From assembly GCF_014236855.1 (NCBI RefSeq), contig NZ_CP051261.1:3720001-3784000 (forward strand): a stretch of DNA of 64,000 bases, written 5' to 3'. Positions 1 through 8,872 of the stretch are shown here, piece by piece (the stretch's first letter is position 1; every line of letters starts with the position of its first letter). This DNA comes from Xanthomonas sp. SI. GTDB lineage: Bacteria; Pseudomonadota; Gammaproteobacteria; Xanthomonadales; Xanthomonadaceae. Position numbers and translations under genes: made by a program. The notes beneath the pieces are model-generated. The model had not been told where the DNA came from. It did no database searches and saw only the letters and a program-made list of their open reading frames with translations.

Positions 1-56
1 CCAAGTACCCGGTGGACCGCGCCAAGGGCCGCATCACCAAATACACCGAGTTGTAG
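1..56 (+). CDS. 3' end of an unidentified protein
   Basis: An open frame enters from the left edge and ends at a TAG at 54-56. The visible 17 residues end in KGRITKYTEL. This is too short to name the family. It is taken as a real gene end because a REP hairpin follows about 20 bases after the stop, the usual position of these repeats in this window. Confidence 0.5.
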   Translation, partial: KYPVDRAKGRITKYTEL

Positions 57-75
57 GCGTCGCTCACGCCCGCCG

Positions 76-145
76 TTGTAGGAGCGGCTTCAGCCGCGAC
101 AGCCTCTATCCGGAGAACCTGTCGCGGCTGAAGCCGCTCCTACAA
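76..145. repeat. REP-like inverted repeat pair
   Basis: Two copies of the GTAGGAGCGGCTTCAGCCGC repeat face each other with 27-base matching arms (76-102 and 119-145), giving a long perfect hairpin. It lies between the partial left-edge gene and the convergent H1-like gene and could end transcription from both. Close copies occur at about ten other places in the window. Confidence 0.9.
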
Positions 146-172
146 GGGATTGAAAGACGCCTCCAAGGCGCC

Positions 173-775
173 CTACCGCGCAGCGGCCTTCTTCGCAGCG
201 CGCTTGCGCGGCGCACTCTTCCTGGCCGCCGTCTTCTTCGCCGTACTCTTGCTTGCGGTGGAGGCACCGGTCCCAGCCTTCTTCGCCCGCGTCCGCGCCG
301 CCTTCTTGGCCGCGCTCTTGCGCACGCTGGCGCCCTTGGTCTGTGCGGCCTTCTTCGCCGCGGCCGAACGGCTGCTGGCGGTGCGCTTCTTGGCCGCCTT
401 CTTGGTCTGCGTGGACAAGGCCTTCTTGCCCACGGTCTGCTTCGCGGTCTTGCCCTTGCTGGCGGTCTTCAGCGCCTTCTTGGCGCCGCGCGAACGGGTC
501 GGCGACGGCGCATCGGCCTTGCCGCCCTTCGCTTCTTCCTGCGCGACCTTCTTCTTGGTGGATTTGGAGGCGGTCTTGGACGCACCGGTCTTGACCCCGG
601 CGCGGCGTGCCTTGGACAGGCCGATGGCGATCGCCTGCTTGGTCGACTTCACCTTGGTCTTGCCCTCGCGCACCCGATCGATCTCCTCGCGGACGAATTC
701 GCCGGCCTGGGTAGTACCCGCCTTGCCTTCGCGCTTGGCACGCTTGGCGCTGGCGGTAGTGGATTGCGTCGGCAT
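173..775 (-). CDS. Lysine/alanine-rich histone H1-like protein (DUF6496 family)
   Basis: The predicted protein has 200 residues. An N-terminal part of about 70 residues contains GEFVREEIDRVREGK and AIAIGLSKARRAGVK, typical of the DUF6496 family. The rest is a low-complexity tail of AAKKAA-, KKTA- and RKSA-type repeats resembling bacterial histone H1-like proteins. A role in binding nucleic acid is inferred from this composition; no catalytic motif is present. The start is set at 775 because an AGGAGA ribosome site lies just upstream. The longer open frame to 1027 has no such site. The repeats make the length prone to change between strains. Confidence 0.8.
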   Translation of the reverse strand: MPTQSTTASAKRAKREGKAGTTQAGEFVREEIDRVREGKTKVKSTKQAIAIGLSKARRAGVKTGASKTASKSTKKKVAQEEAKGGKADAPSPTRSRGAKKALKTASKGKTAKQTVGKKALSTQTKKAAKKRTASSRSAAAKKAAQTKGASVRKSAAKKAARTRAKKAGTGASTASKSTAKKTAARKSAPRKRAAKKAAAR

Positions 776-1272
776 GTCGTTCTCCTGCAAGCGGCCGGAA
801 CTGGCCATCGCAACAGGTGTAGCAGCCAAAAAGTAAAGAACCGGCATAAGCGATGCGAAGCCGATGTGCACTGCGCGCGGTTCGCGTTGCGGTTGTGCAG
901 CAGTGCGAATGACGCGAACCCATGCTGACGAAGCGTGCGCGCATGCTCGACATGACCAAGCGCTGCGCAAGATTTGCTGCCCTCGCGTTCGATCGCGTCG
1001 CTTATTTTCCCTGGCTGGACGCGACACGCCGCCATGTCGCTACCGCATCGCGGTTCGCCAAACCCGAGCGGCCACGCTGCGCGCGCATCGCATTGCCGAT
1101 TCCACGCGACGTTTCCTAGGCGATGTCCTCGAAGTCGTCATTCCTGGCAACCAGCAGATCTCGCGCTTCGTCCGCGCCGGACTTCGACCAGGGCGCCAAG
1201 CGCCCGGCACTGCGCCGCGATCGGACTCCCGCGCGCCGCTGCCATCGCGCGCACCGCTCTTGCTGCAGCGAC
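776..1272. other. Intergenic region, no convincing gene
   Basis: About 500 bases separate the H1-like gene from DUF763. Several overlapping open frames exist, but none has a ribosome site or recognisable protein. A minus-strand frame ending at 1116 finishes in ARNDDFEDIA and could be the tail of a decayed gene, but it cannot be identified. Confidence 0.4.
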
Positions 1273-2712
1273 CTACTGGCGACGCACGCGCCGGGTTGGC
1301 GCATCGTCGGCGGCACTCGCCGCGTCGGCCGGAGCAGGCTCCCAGCCGAACACGCTGCGCCCTCCGTACGCGTGCGACGCGCGCCGCTCCTCCGCGATCA
1401 GCGCCTCCACCGACGGCCCGTGCGCGTGCGGTTCGAGCAGGCGCGCCTGCGCATCCAGCCGGCGGATCGCCTCCAGCTTTTCCTCGCGGCCCAGCTTGGC
1501 CTGCGCCACCGCGGTCTTGAGCACGCCGATGGTGTGGTCGTAAACGCGCGTCGGCACCGGGAACGGGTGCCGATCCTTGCCTCCATGCGCCATCGAGAAC
1601 CGCGCCGGATCGGTGAATCGGCACGGCGCGCCGTGCAGCACTTCGGCCACCAGCGCCAGTGCGCGCACGGTGCGTGCGCCGACGCCCGGCACCTGCAGCA
1701 GTTCGGTGAAATCCTGCGGCCCGCATTCGGCCGCCGCGGCCAGGTTGCCATGCAGGCGCCGGGTCACGATGTCGCTGCCGCGCACGTCGTGGTGGTCGGG
1801 CAGCGACAGGTGCGGCAGGCCGGGCGGCATGCGCGCCGGCATCGCGTCGGGCGTGGCGGCCAACAGGTCGCCGCTCGGCGCGAACAGCGCATCGGCCGCC
1901 GCGCTGCGCGCGCCCCGCGCCGCATGCGCGGCGGCCATCGCACCGTTCATCGTGTTCGCGCGGGTGGCGGCACGTGGCACGGACGCCACCGCGTTCGCCG
2001 CAGACCCTTGCAAGGCGCCGTATTCCTGCGCGATCCGGTCCGGCCCCAGCGCCTGCAACAATTCCACCTGCGCCGCCCGCGACGCGGCGGCGCGATGGTC
2101 GGCGAGATTGACGATGCGGCCCTGCCCCGGCCCGTCGATCGCCGCATGCGGCGCATCGACGAAACTGCTCAGCCCTTCGGACAGCCAGTGATAGCGCCGC
2201 GCCTGCTTGCTGGCCCCGTTCATGCCCTGCTGCACCACCACCCACTGCCCGTCGTCGCTGACGATGAAACCGTGCAGATACAGATCGAATCCGTCCTGCA
2301 CCGCGGCGCTGTCCACCTTCGCCACCAGCCGGCTGGCGCGCGCCAGCCCGGCGCCGTCCAGCCCGGTGCGCTCGCCCACCGCGCACAACTCATCGGGCGT
2401 GGCGCGCGAATGCCGCCCGCGCCCGCCGCAGACATGGATGCCCAATTCGGCGGACAGCGGCGTCAGCCCACGCTTCAGCGCGCCCAGCACGCTGGTGGTG
2501 ATGCCCGAGGAATGCCAGTCCATGCCCATCACCGCGCCCAGCGACTGGAACCAGAACGGATGCGCCAGGCGCCGCAGCAGTTCGTCGCGGCCATAGCTGT
2601 GCACGATGGCCTGGCACATCACCGCGCCGAGCCGGGTCATGCGCTCGCCCAGCCACTGCGGCACGCGGCCACCGTGCAGGGGCAGATCGGCGCTACCGGA
2701 ACGTCGGCTCAT
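1273..2712 (-). CDS. DUF763 domain-containing protein
   Basis: The 479-residue protein begins MSRRSGSADLPLHGGRVPQW and continues with the HPFWFQSLGAVMGMDWHSSG and LGIHVCGGRGRHSRATP blocks of the DUF763 family. That family is found in archaea and scattered bacteria, and its function is unknown. The N-terminal half is rich in conserved Gly, His and Trp. A later stretch, LLQVPGVGARTVRALALVAE, looks like a helix-hairpin-helix motif, which suggests DNA contact (inference). The start at 2712 was chosen because the family-conserved MSRR.. begins there. The open frame runs further upstream into repeats. It stands alone, with a tandem REP array behind its 5' end. Confidence 0.9.
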   Translation of the reverse strand: MSRRSGSADLPLHGGRVPQWLGERMTRLGAVMCQAIVHSYGRDELLRRLAHPFWFQSLGAVMGMDWHSSGITTSVLGALKRGLTPLSAELGIHVCGGRGRHSRATPDELCAVGERTGLDGAGLARASRLVAKVDSAAVQDGFDLYLHGFIVSDDGQWVVVQQGMNGASKQARRYHWLSEGLSSFVDAPHAAIDGPGQGRIVNLADHRAAASRAAQVELLQALGPDRIAQEYGALQGSAANAVASVPRAATRANTMNGAMAAAHAARGARSAAADALFAPSGDLLAATPDAMPARMPPGLPHLSLPDHHDVRGSDIVTRRLHGNLAAAAECGPQDFTELLQVPGVGARTVRALALVAEVLHGAPCRFTDPARFSMAHGGKDRHPFPVPTRVYDHTIGVLKTAVAQAKLGREEKLEAIRRLDAQARLLEPHAHGPSVEALIAEERRASHAYGGRSVFGWEPAPADAASAADDAPTRRVRRQ

Positions 2713-2826
2713 GCGCGGAACTCCGAAGAAAAACGGATCGCCAGCGTAGCCAGGCCGCGTCTCATCGCGCGACCCGGCGACCGTGGCGAGCCTGAGCAAT
2801 TCAGCGAAGAGGCCGCGTGATGTCCA

Positions 2827-3310
2827 CCACCCTGCAGTCGGGGCTGAAGCCCCTCCCACAACGCACCCAGCCAACTCACCGCAAGCCCCCCTGTAGGAGC
2901 GGCTTCAGCCGCGACAAACCAAGCCGCGCGCCTATCAGCCTGTGATAGATGAGAGACCGGCCGCGACTCCACAACAAACCTCCACCGCAACACACAAGCC
3001 AGGAAGCCGCGCAACTTCCAGCATCATGCAGTCGGGGCTGAAGCCCTCCCACAACGCACCCAGCCAACTCACCGCAAGCCCCCCTGTAGGAGCGGCTTCA
3101 GCCGCGACAAACCAAGCGGCGCACCTAGCAGCCTGTGATGGATGAGAGACCGGCCGCGACTCCACCACAACACAAAAGCCAGGAAGCCCCGCGACTTCCA
3201 GCCTCATGCAGTCGGGACTGAAGCCCTCCCACAACGCACCCAGCCAACTCACCGCAAGCCCCCCCCTGTAGGAGCGGCTTCAGCCGCGACGAACGAAGCG
3301 GCGCACTTCA
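2827..3310. repeat. Tandem ~183-192 bp array of REP-bearing units
   Basis: A unit of about 185-190 bases is repeated roughly three times, with near-identical copies starting near 2829, 3029 and 3208. Each holds one CAGTCGGGGCTGAAGCCC-type element, the spacer CCCAGCCAACTCACCGCAAG, and one GTAGGAGCGGCTTCAGCCGC element. The GTAGGAG elements start near 2893, 3085 and 3268, so the spacing is 192 and then 183 bases. The copies differ by small changes and the last is truncated. No protein or CRISPR gene is associated. Confidence 0.85.
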
Positions 3311-3394
3311 CGGCTTCGAACAGGATCGGCGCCGAAGCATTGCTTGAAGAAAAAATCCGCAGCGCAGATCGCGATGACCCGACGCTCTCCCCAC

Positions 3395-4048
3395 TCAGCC
3401 GCCGCCACGCTTTCGCTTCGCCGCCGACGCCGCAGCCACAGACTTCCCCGCCCCCTCCCCCGCATGCACCGTCGCCAACGTCATCGCGATCAGCCCGCCG
3501 ATCAAGCGCCGCAGGTCGCCCTCGTTATCGGCCGACGCCTTCAGACTGGTGGTGGCCAGGCGCAGGATGTAGGCGATGTCCGCCGCCGACATCGCCGCTG
3601 GCGCATGCACTTCCGGCTGCAGCGTCGCCACCAGCTGCGCCTCCAGCTCCGCGTACAGCGCGGCCAGGGCCTCCGGCGCGTAGTCGCCGCACTTGGCCAG
3701 CAGCTCGGTGGCGTTCTCCGAATCGATCACCGCCGCCACCGGTTCCAGCACCCAGATGTCGAACAGATGCCGCAGCCGCGTCGCCAGGTCCTGCCCCGGA
3801 CGCAGCCGCACGCCGGATTCGGCCAGGCACTGGTCGCGCTGGCGCAGCACCATCGCCGCGAAGATTGCCTCCTTGTTCGGGAACGACGCGTACAGCGACG
3901 GCCGCGACATCTGCGCCGCCGCGGCGATGTCGCCGATGCCGACCTTGCGGTAGCCGTGGCGCAGGAACAGCTGGAAGGCGGCATCCATGATGCGCGTCTC
4001 CTTGCTCGGCAAAGCCGCAAAGGGTGCAGCGGATTTTACACTTGACAT
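3395..4048 (-). CDS. TetR family transcriptional repressor
   Basis: The 217-residue protein has a TetR-type N-terminal helix-turn-helix at about residues 36-57, with GIGDIAAAAQMSRPSLYASF followed by NKEAIF. The C-terminal ligand domain is not assignable to a known inducer class, and the extreme C-terminus is basic (AAKRKRGGG). It is transcribed away from a zinc alcohol dehydrogenase with only 58 bases between the starts. A 21-bp near-perfect palindrome lies in that gap. Repression of both genes, relieved by an aldehyde, alcohol or xenobiotic, is the likely scheme (inference). The start could also be the ATG at 4069, but that lies inside the palindrome, so 4048 is preferred. Confidence 0.88.
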   Translation of the reverse strand: MSSVKSAAPFAALPSKETRIMDAAFQLFLRHGYRKVGIGDIAAAAQMSRPSLYASFPNKEAIFAAMVLRQRDQCLAESGVRLRPGQDLATRLRHLFDIWVLEPVAAVIDSENATELLAKCGDYAPEALAALYAELEAQLVATLQPEVHAPAAMSAADIAYILRLATTSLKASADNEGDLRRLIGGLIAMTLATVHAGEGAGKSVAAASAAKRKRGGG

Positions 4049-4073
4049 AATTTGTAAAGTTGTCAACATTACA
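4042..4073 (+). promoter_or_regulatory. Promoter and TetR operator for the alcohol dehydrogenase
   Basis: A TTGACA -35 box at 4042-4047 and an AACATT -10-like box at 4065-4070 are 17 bases apart. Lying over the spacer and -10 is a 21-bp palindrome, 4053-4073, with arms TGTAAAGTTG and CAACATTACA that differ at one symmetric position. This is a typical arrangement for a TetR-family operator. Confidence 0.75.
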
Positions 4074-4106
4074 TTTCCAGCCAAATTGTAAAGCACCGGA
4101 GCCCTG

Positions 4107-5174
4107 ATGAACGCTATCGCCCCAACGGCCCAGCCTCGCCCGACCCGCGCCTACGCCGCCCTGGAAAAAGGCGGCGCGATGGTGCCCTGGCATTTCGAGC
4201 GTCGCGCCGTGCGCGAACGCGACGTGGCGGTGAAGGTGCTGTACGCCGGCGTCTGCCATTCCGACCTGCATTCGGTGAACCACTGGGGCGGCGAATTCCC
4301 GCTGGTGCCCGGCCACGAGATCGTCGGCGAAGTGGTGGAAGTGGGCGCGGCGGTGCCGGAGTTTAAAGTCGGCGAGCGGGTGATGATCGGCACCATCGTC
4401 GATTCCTGCCGCGTGTGCGCACCCTGCCGCGCGCAGATGGAGGTGTACTGCCGCGAGTTCCCCACGCTCACCTTCGACGGCACCGACCGCGTCGACGGCA
4501 GCCGCACCCGCGGCGGCTATGCCGAGTACTACGTGGCCGATGCGCACTTCGTCTATCCGCTGCCCGACGGCCTGGATGCGGCCGCGGCGGCACCGCTGCT
4601 GTGCGCCGGCATCACCACCTACTCGCCGTTGCGGCACTGGCAGGTGGGGCCCGGCAGCACCGTGGGCGTGGTCGGCATCGGCGGCCTCGGCCACTTGGGG
4701 GTGAAATTCGCGCGGGCGCTGGGCGCGCACGTGGTGGCCTTCACCACCTCGCCGAAGAAGGCCGCCGAAGCGCAGCGCCTGGGTGCGCACGAGGTGGTGC
4801 TGTCCACCGATCCCGCGCAGATGCAGGCACAGGCCTTCCGCTTCGACTTCATCCTCGACACGGTGTCCTCGGTCTATCCGATGGACGCGATGCTGCAGGC
4901 GCTGACACTCGACGGCACCCTGTGTGCGCTGGGCCTGCCGGACCACCTGGAATTCCGCCCGGTGATGCTGGCGATGGGCCGCCGCCGCATCGCCAGCTCC
5001 GGCACCGGCGGCACCGCCGACACCCACGAGATGCTGGCGTTCTGCCAGCAGCACGGCATCGTCGCCGACGTGGAAGTGATCGCGATGGAGCAGATCAACG
5101 AAGCCTTTGCGCGGCTGCAGAAAGGCGACGTGCACTACCGCTTCGTGATCGACATGGCGCGTTCGGCGTTGTAG
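4107..5174 (+). CDS. Zinc-dependent alcohol dehydrogenase (CAD/YahK type)
   Basis: The 355-residue medium-chain dehydrogenase reversibly oxidises alcohols to aldehydes with NAD(P). Catalytic zinc ligands are visible as C50, H70-E71 (GHE) and C166. A structural zinc site is formed by C101, C104, C107 and C115. The nucleotide-binding loop is GIGGLGH at about residues 190-196. Order and length match the cinnamyl-alcohol-dehydrogenase/YahK group, which usually prefers NADP and aldehyde reduction; the exact substrate cannot be read from the sequence. It is divergent from the TetR gene and likely controlled by it through the shared operator. Confidence 0.93.
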   Translation: MNAIAPTAQPRPTRAYAALEKGGAMVPWHFERRAVRERDVAVKVLYAGVCHSDLHSVNHWGGEFPLVPGHEIVGEVVEVGAAVPEFKVGERVMIGTIVDSCRVCAPCRAQMEVYCREFPTLTFDGTDRVDGSRTRGGYAEYYVADAHFVYPLPDGLDAAAAAPLLCAGITTYSPLRHWQVGPGSTVGVVGIGGLGHLGVKFARALGAHVVAFTTSPKKAAEAQRLGAHEVVLSTDPAQMQAQAFRFDFILDTVSSVYPMDAMLQALTLDGTLCALGLPDHLEFRPVMLAMGRRRIASSGTGGTADTHEMLAFCQQHGIVADVEVIAMEQINEAFARLQKGDVHYRFVIDMARSAL

Positions 5175-5415
5175 CCGGGCGCTGACCTGTGGCGGCGCTG
5201 CAAGGCAAAACGTCGTCGCGGGCCGGACGCGCTAGCCGGCACCCACGCGGTCCTTGCGGCAGTGCCCGCGCGGGGAATCGGGATGCCCGTGCCTGGCTTG
5301 ACCGTCCCCCGCTGCGCAGGCGATGCTCGATTCGGCGGCCGATGCCGCCGCCGCCCTCGCGCAGTCGGCCACGCTGCGCGACCGTCCTGGGCCACGCCAA
5401 CAAGGAAGACTCCTG

Positions 5416-5688
5416 ATGTCCGCCAACAAAACCGTCGCGCCCGCGCTCTCCGGTGCCATCAGCCTGTTCGTGGTACTCGGCCTGTGCGTTAGCCCGCTGT
5501 ACTTCAGCGCAGCCCTGGTCTGCCTCGCCATGCTGGCCATGCGCAGCGACACGCGCCAGGGGCAGCTATACGCCGGGTTCGCGCTCCTGTTACTGCTCGT
5601 CGCCTTCGGCTACGGCATCGGCAAGGACCTGGCGCAACGCGACAACCTGCGTGACTTGCAGGCTGTCGCCAGTACCGACCAACCGTAA
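5416..5688 (+). CDS. Small two-helix membrane protein
   Basis: A 90-residue protein with two hydrophobic segments (about residues 12-43 and 55-68) and a polar C-terminus. A GGAAG ribosome site lies upstream of the ATG. No family is recognised. It is followed 38 bases later by a secreted TonB-like protein in the same direction, so the two may be cotranscribed. Codon use is like that of its GC-rich neighbours. Confidence 0.6.
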   Translation: MSANKTVAPALSGAISLFVVLGLCVSPLYFSAALVCLAMLAMRSDTRQGQLYAGFALLLLLVAFGYGIGKDLAQRDNLRDLQAVASTDQP

Positions 5689-5726
5689 CGATCGCGATCA
5701 CGGAAATCCCGCAGGAGCCGACGTCG

Positions 5727-6086
5727 ATGCAAACCCCGCTGATGGCGCTAGTGCTGGCATTGGCTGGCACACCGCAGCAACGGCCTGCCCCCGAGCATGT
5801 AGCTCCGCCGGCCCCCTTATCCGCCACGCCGCTGCAGATACCCGCCGACTTTTGCTTCGGCGCTTCCACTGCGGAAAAGAGCTGCACTGTTACGGTGTCG
5901 TTCGAGGTCCTCGACAGCGGCGCCGTCGGCAAGCTCGACGTGATCCGCTCATCCAGAGACCGCGCCTGCGATCGGGCAGTAATGGAATCCGTCCGCAGTC
6001 GCCGCTACCCGTCAGGCAAACCCTTCGCTGTCGTCCATGAAACGCTGCAAACGCCGAGTTGCAAGATGGACCGGTCGAAGCCCTAA
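5727..6086 (+). CDS. Small secreted protein with TonB C-terminal-like fold
   Basis: The 119-residue product begins with a short hydrophobic leader (MQTPLMALVLALAG) followed by a Pro-rich linker. From about residue 50 it reads TVTVSFEVLDSGAVGKLDVI..., ending ...MESVRSRRYPSGKPF. This beta-strand pattern, with a DxGxVxxxxVxxSSxxxxxDxAxxxxxxxxxY layout, resembles the C-terminal domain of TonB-family energy transducers. It lacks a clear TonB membrane anchor and is short, so it is more likely a stand-alone periplasmic TonB-like domain than a true TonB. Confidence 0.65.
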   Translation: MQTPLMALVLALAGTPQQRPAPEHVAPPAPLSATPLQIPADFCFGASTAEKSCTVTVSFEVLDSGAVGKLDVIRSSRDRACDRAVMESVRSRRYPSGKPFAVVHETLQTPSCKMDRSKP

Positions 6087-6301
6087 GTTCACTGTCAACA
6101 GGGGCTTGCGCACGGCGTTCGGCAGAAGGGTTGACCTAATGCAGTTCGGCAAGGTAGTGCACGATGCGGCGACAATCCGGCCGCTAAGTGTGTAACTGTC
6201 CGCCGCGGGTTTGTGCGTGTGTGGCATCGCGCAGCGGCGCGCGACATTTGCATGCTCGGCAACTACAGTGCCGAGCATATTGATTGCCGCAAGGACAACC
6301 C

Positions 6302-6901
6302 ATGCCCTACACCGCACTTCGCACCCTGCTCGCCCCCTGGGGCGAGCTACGCCCGCAACCCGCGTCCGACTGGCAGGGACCGATTCCGCTGCCGGCGACG
6401 CTCGCCGATTTCTATGCGCAGGTGGGGCCGTGGGGCGAGACCTACCACGCGCACGTTGGCCCGACCGGCGTGTCGCTCGACATCGGCGGCAACCCGGTCG
6501 ACATTCCGCCGCTGCACAAGCTCTGGCAGCTGCAGGACGGATACCGGTGGAATGCCGTCAGCGGCGAACGCCTTGCGGACTGGAGCGAGCAGTGGCTGGT
6601 GGTCGCGGACCAAGGCGCGGATCCTTTCATTCTCGACATCGCCAGCGGCGAGGTCCTGTTCGCGTTTCACGGTGCCGGTGCGTGGGAACCCAAGTGGCTG
6701 GCCGCCAACCTGGATACTGCATTCGGCGGCCTGGCCACCATCGCCAATGCCATGGCGGAACTGGGCGACGACGCATTCGACGACACCGACGAGTTGCTCG
6801 CAACGGCGCGAACGGCGGTCGCCTCGTCCCTGGCCTCGTATCTGGGCAGCGCTGCGCAGGCCTCGCAATTTCTGGATGCGTTGGAGTGGTACCAGGCTTG
6901 A
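6302..6901 (+). CDS. SMI1/KNR4-like protein
   Basis: The 199-residue soluble protein has the early pattern PLPATLADFYAQVGPWG, then NPVDIPPLHKLWQLQDGYRW and DWSEQWLVVADQGADPFILD. These match the SUKH/SMI1-KNR4 superfamily. Members often serve as immunity proteins against polymorphic toxins, though many stand-alone copies have no assigned role. No toxin gene is adjacent here. The ATG at 6302 is favoured by the AAGGAC upstream. The gene is followed at once by a fossil of a GH3 glucosidase. Confidence 0.8.
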   Translation: MPYTALRTLLAPWGELRPQPASDWQGPIPLPATLADFYAQVGPWGETYHAHVGPTGVSLDIGGNPVDIPPLHKLWQLQDGYRWNAVSGERLADWSEQWLVVADQGADPFILDIASGEVLFAFHGAGAWEPKWLAANLDTAFGGLATIANAMAELGDDAFDDTDELLATARTAVASSLASYLGSAAQASQFLDALEWYQA

Positions 6902-7221
6902 ACTCGGCTGGCAGGCGTTGAAGCCGACGGTGGAGCCGGGCGTGTTCGACATGTGGGTGGCACCATCGGCCGAAGCTGCCGGCGTGTCCGTCAGCTTCGA
7001 ATTGGCAAACTGAGAAGCAGGAGCGTTTCGCAAGAGCAAACCCTGTAGGAGCGGCTTCAGCCGCGACAGGCACCATCAGTAAAGCCCGTCGCGGCTGAAG
7101 CCGCTCCTACAGAATGCAACGCGCTATCACTGCCGCGTCTGCCTCGGCAACGGCGCAGTCGTGGGTGGCGCCATCGGCCAAGCCTGCGGGCGTGTCCGCC
7201 AGCTTCGAATTGGCAGGCTGA
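6902..7221 (+). pseudogene. Two duplicated fossils of a GH3 beta-glucosidase C-terminus
   Basis: In one frame, 6902-7013 reads TVEPGVFDMWVAPSAE..., ending FELAN and a stop. That is the end of the fibronectin-III-like domain of GH3 beta-glucosidases (VEPG.FD..V.PS pattern). A second copy near 7158-7221 reads WVAPSAKPAGVSASFELAG and a stop. No upstream GH3 sequence or start remains. Both tails are followed by the same REP hairpin, so they arose by a duplication of about 208 bases. Confidence 0.65.
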
Positions 7222-7318
7222 GAAGCGGGAGCGCTCCGCAACAGCGAACCCTGTAGGAGCGGCTTCAGCCGCGACAGGCACCATCAGGCAAGCCCGTCGC
7301 GGCTGAAGCCGCTCCTAA
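6953..7318. repeat. ~208-bp tandem duplication with REP hairpins
   Basis: The segment starting GTGGGTGGCACCATCGGCC at 6953 recurs at 7161 with few changes. Each copy ends in a facing pair of GTAGGAGCGGCTTCAGCCGC repeats (about 7045-7112 and 7252-7318). The unit therefore joins a gene tail and its REP hairpin. Confidence 0.85.
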
Positions 7319-7596
7319 AGAATGCAACACGCTATCCCTGCAGCGTCTGTGTCAGGAACGGCGCACGTCGCGGCCGCCACGCGCATCCCACGCGTCGTCG
7401 CCGGCCCGCTTCACGTCGGCAGCACCTCGCGCTCACGCCACGGTGCCGGGCGCGGCGCTGAGATGGGGTGCCCGACGTCGGCCCGCATGCATCCCGCTGC
7501 TGCCTGCAGCACTCTGGACCTGGCGGAGGACGCCGAACAGGCGGCGCAAAGACCATGCCCGCGCCGCTGCTCCTTCCCCCATCGAGGAACCGCGCC

Positions 7597-8627
7597 ATGA
7601 GCGATCACGATCCCAACCACTCCGCCAGCCGCCGCCGTGCGCTTGGCGTCCTCGGCAGCAGCCTGGCCGCAGGCGGCACGCTGGCGATGTCCGGCGCCGC
7701 CGCGCAGGCCACGTCGGCGGGCGCCGTTGCCGCCGGCAGCAGGCCGCCGATGCAGGACCCGCGCACCCAGTATCCGCGCCCGCCGTTCGATACGCCCAAG
7801 CAGGAATGGCCGGGTCTGGCGTCGAAGATGGTGCCCGTGCCGGACCACGGCGAGCGCAGCTACGTCGGTTCCGGCCGCCTGGCCGGGCGCAAGGCGCTGA
7901 TCACCGGCGGCGATTCGGGCATCGGCCGCGCCGCGGCCATCGCCTTCGCGCGCGAGGGCGCGGACGTGGCGATCAACTACCTGCCGCAGGAGGAATCGGA
8001 CGCGCGCGAGGTGGTCGCGCTGATCCGCGCGGCCAGGCGCAAGGCGGTGGCCATTCCCGGCGATCTGCGCGGCGCCGCGTTCTGCAGGCAGTTGATCGAT
8101 CAGGCCGTGCGCCAGCTCGGCGGGCTGGACATCCTGGTCAACAACGCTGCGCGCCAGACCGCACAGCCGTCGATCCTGGACATCGACGACCAGCAGTTCG
8201 ACGACACGCTCAAGACCAACCTCTACGCGCTGTTCTGGGTGACCCGCGCCGCGTTGCCGCACCTCAAGCCTGGCGCCTCGATCATCAGCACCACTTCGAT
8301 CGTGGCCGACGATCCGCCCGAAGCGCTGCTCGACTACGCCACCACCAAGGGCGGCATCGTCAGCTTCACCAAGTGCCTGGCCAAGCAACTGGCGCCCAAG
8401 GGCATTCGCGTCAACGCGGTCGCGCCCGGCCCGTACTGGACGCCGCTGCAGCCAGCGGCGGGCAGTTCATGGACAAGCTGAAGACCTTCGGCGCCGACGG
8501 CCCCACCGGCAGGCCCGGCCAACCGGCCGAGATCGCGCCGATCTACGTGCTGCTGGCCTCGCAGGAATCCAGCTTCACCACCGGCAGCATCTTCAGCAGC
8601 GTCGGCGGTCGCGGCAACGTCGGCTGA
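7597..8627 (+). pseudogene. Short-chain dehydrogenase (YghA-like), frameshifted near its 3' end
   Basis: From an ATG at 7597 (GAGGAA upstream) the frame encodes a twin-arginine-like leader (SRRRALGVLGSSLAAGG), then an NAD(P)-binding SDR. It has the TGGDSGIG loop, NNA motif and a Y-x3-K site (DYATTKGG). After WTPLQP the frame breaks. The conserved ending FMDKLKTFGADGP through ASQESSFTTGSIF lies in another frame and stops at 8627. Comparison with the intact paralogue at 17945-18847 suggests one C missing at about 8453. A sequencing error is possible; otherwise the last third of the C-terminal lobe is lost. Confidence 0.8.
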
Positions 8628-8769
8628 GCACTGCCGTTCCCGCGCCGACCTCTGCTGGCGCGGGACGGCCGCAATGCGCCACCCTAGGCGACGGATCGAA
8701 CGCAAGGCCGCTGCGCGTTGGCGCCTGCGACAACGTCCTTGCATGCAGGCGGTTCCACTTGCGGCAGTT

Positions 8770-8845
8770 GCGCCGGCACCGGAACTTGGAAACATCCAGC
8801 CCTGCAACGCGCCCGGCAGGAACGGTGCGATGTGGGCAGCCTGCC
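8770..8845 (-). pseudogene. Possible fossil of a UvrA 3' end
   Basis: On the minus strand this stretch reads HIAPFLPGALQG, resembling the end of the neighbouring UvrA (RTAPFLAEAL) and the usual H..xFL..xL end of UvrA proteins. The DNA also resembles the true 3' end at about 8873-8915 (both have CAGGAACGGYGCG). It is probably a decayed local duplication of the gene tail. Confidence 0.4.
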
Positions 8846-8872
8846 GCGCCACTGCGTTGGAACGCTTCAGCC

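Noticed and set aside
1116..1316. Minus-strand frame ending ARNDDFEDIA
   Set aside because: It looks like a possible gene tail, but no family, start or ribosome site could be supported, so it is only mentioned as intergenic content.
2827..3310. Possible CRISPR array
   Set aside because: The repeats are ~185-190 bases with internal REP elements, spacers are not unique, and no cas gene is near.
5175..5415. Possible small gene between the dehydrogenase and the two-helix protein
   Set aside because: Only short overlapping frames without ribosome sites are present.
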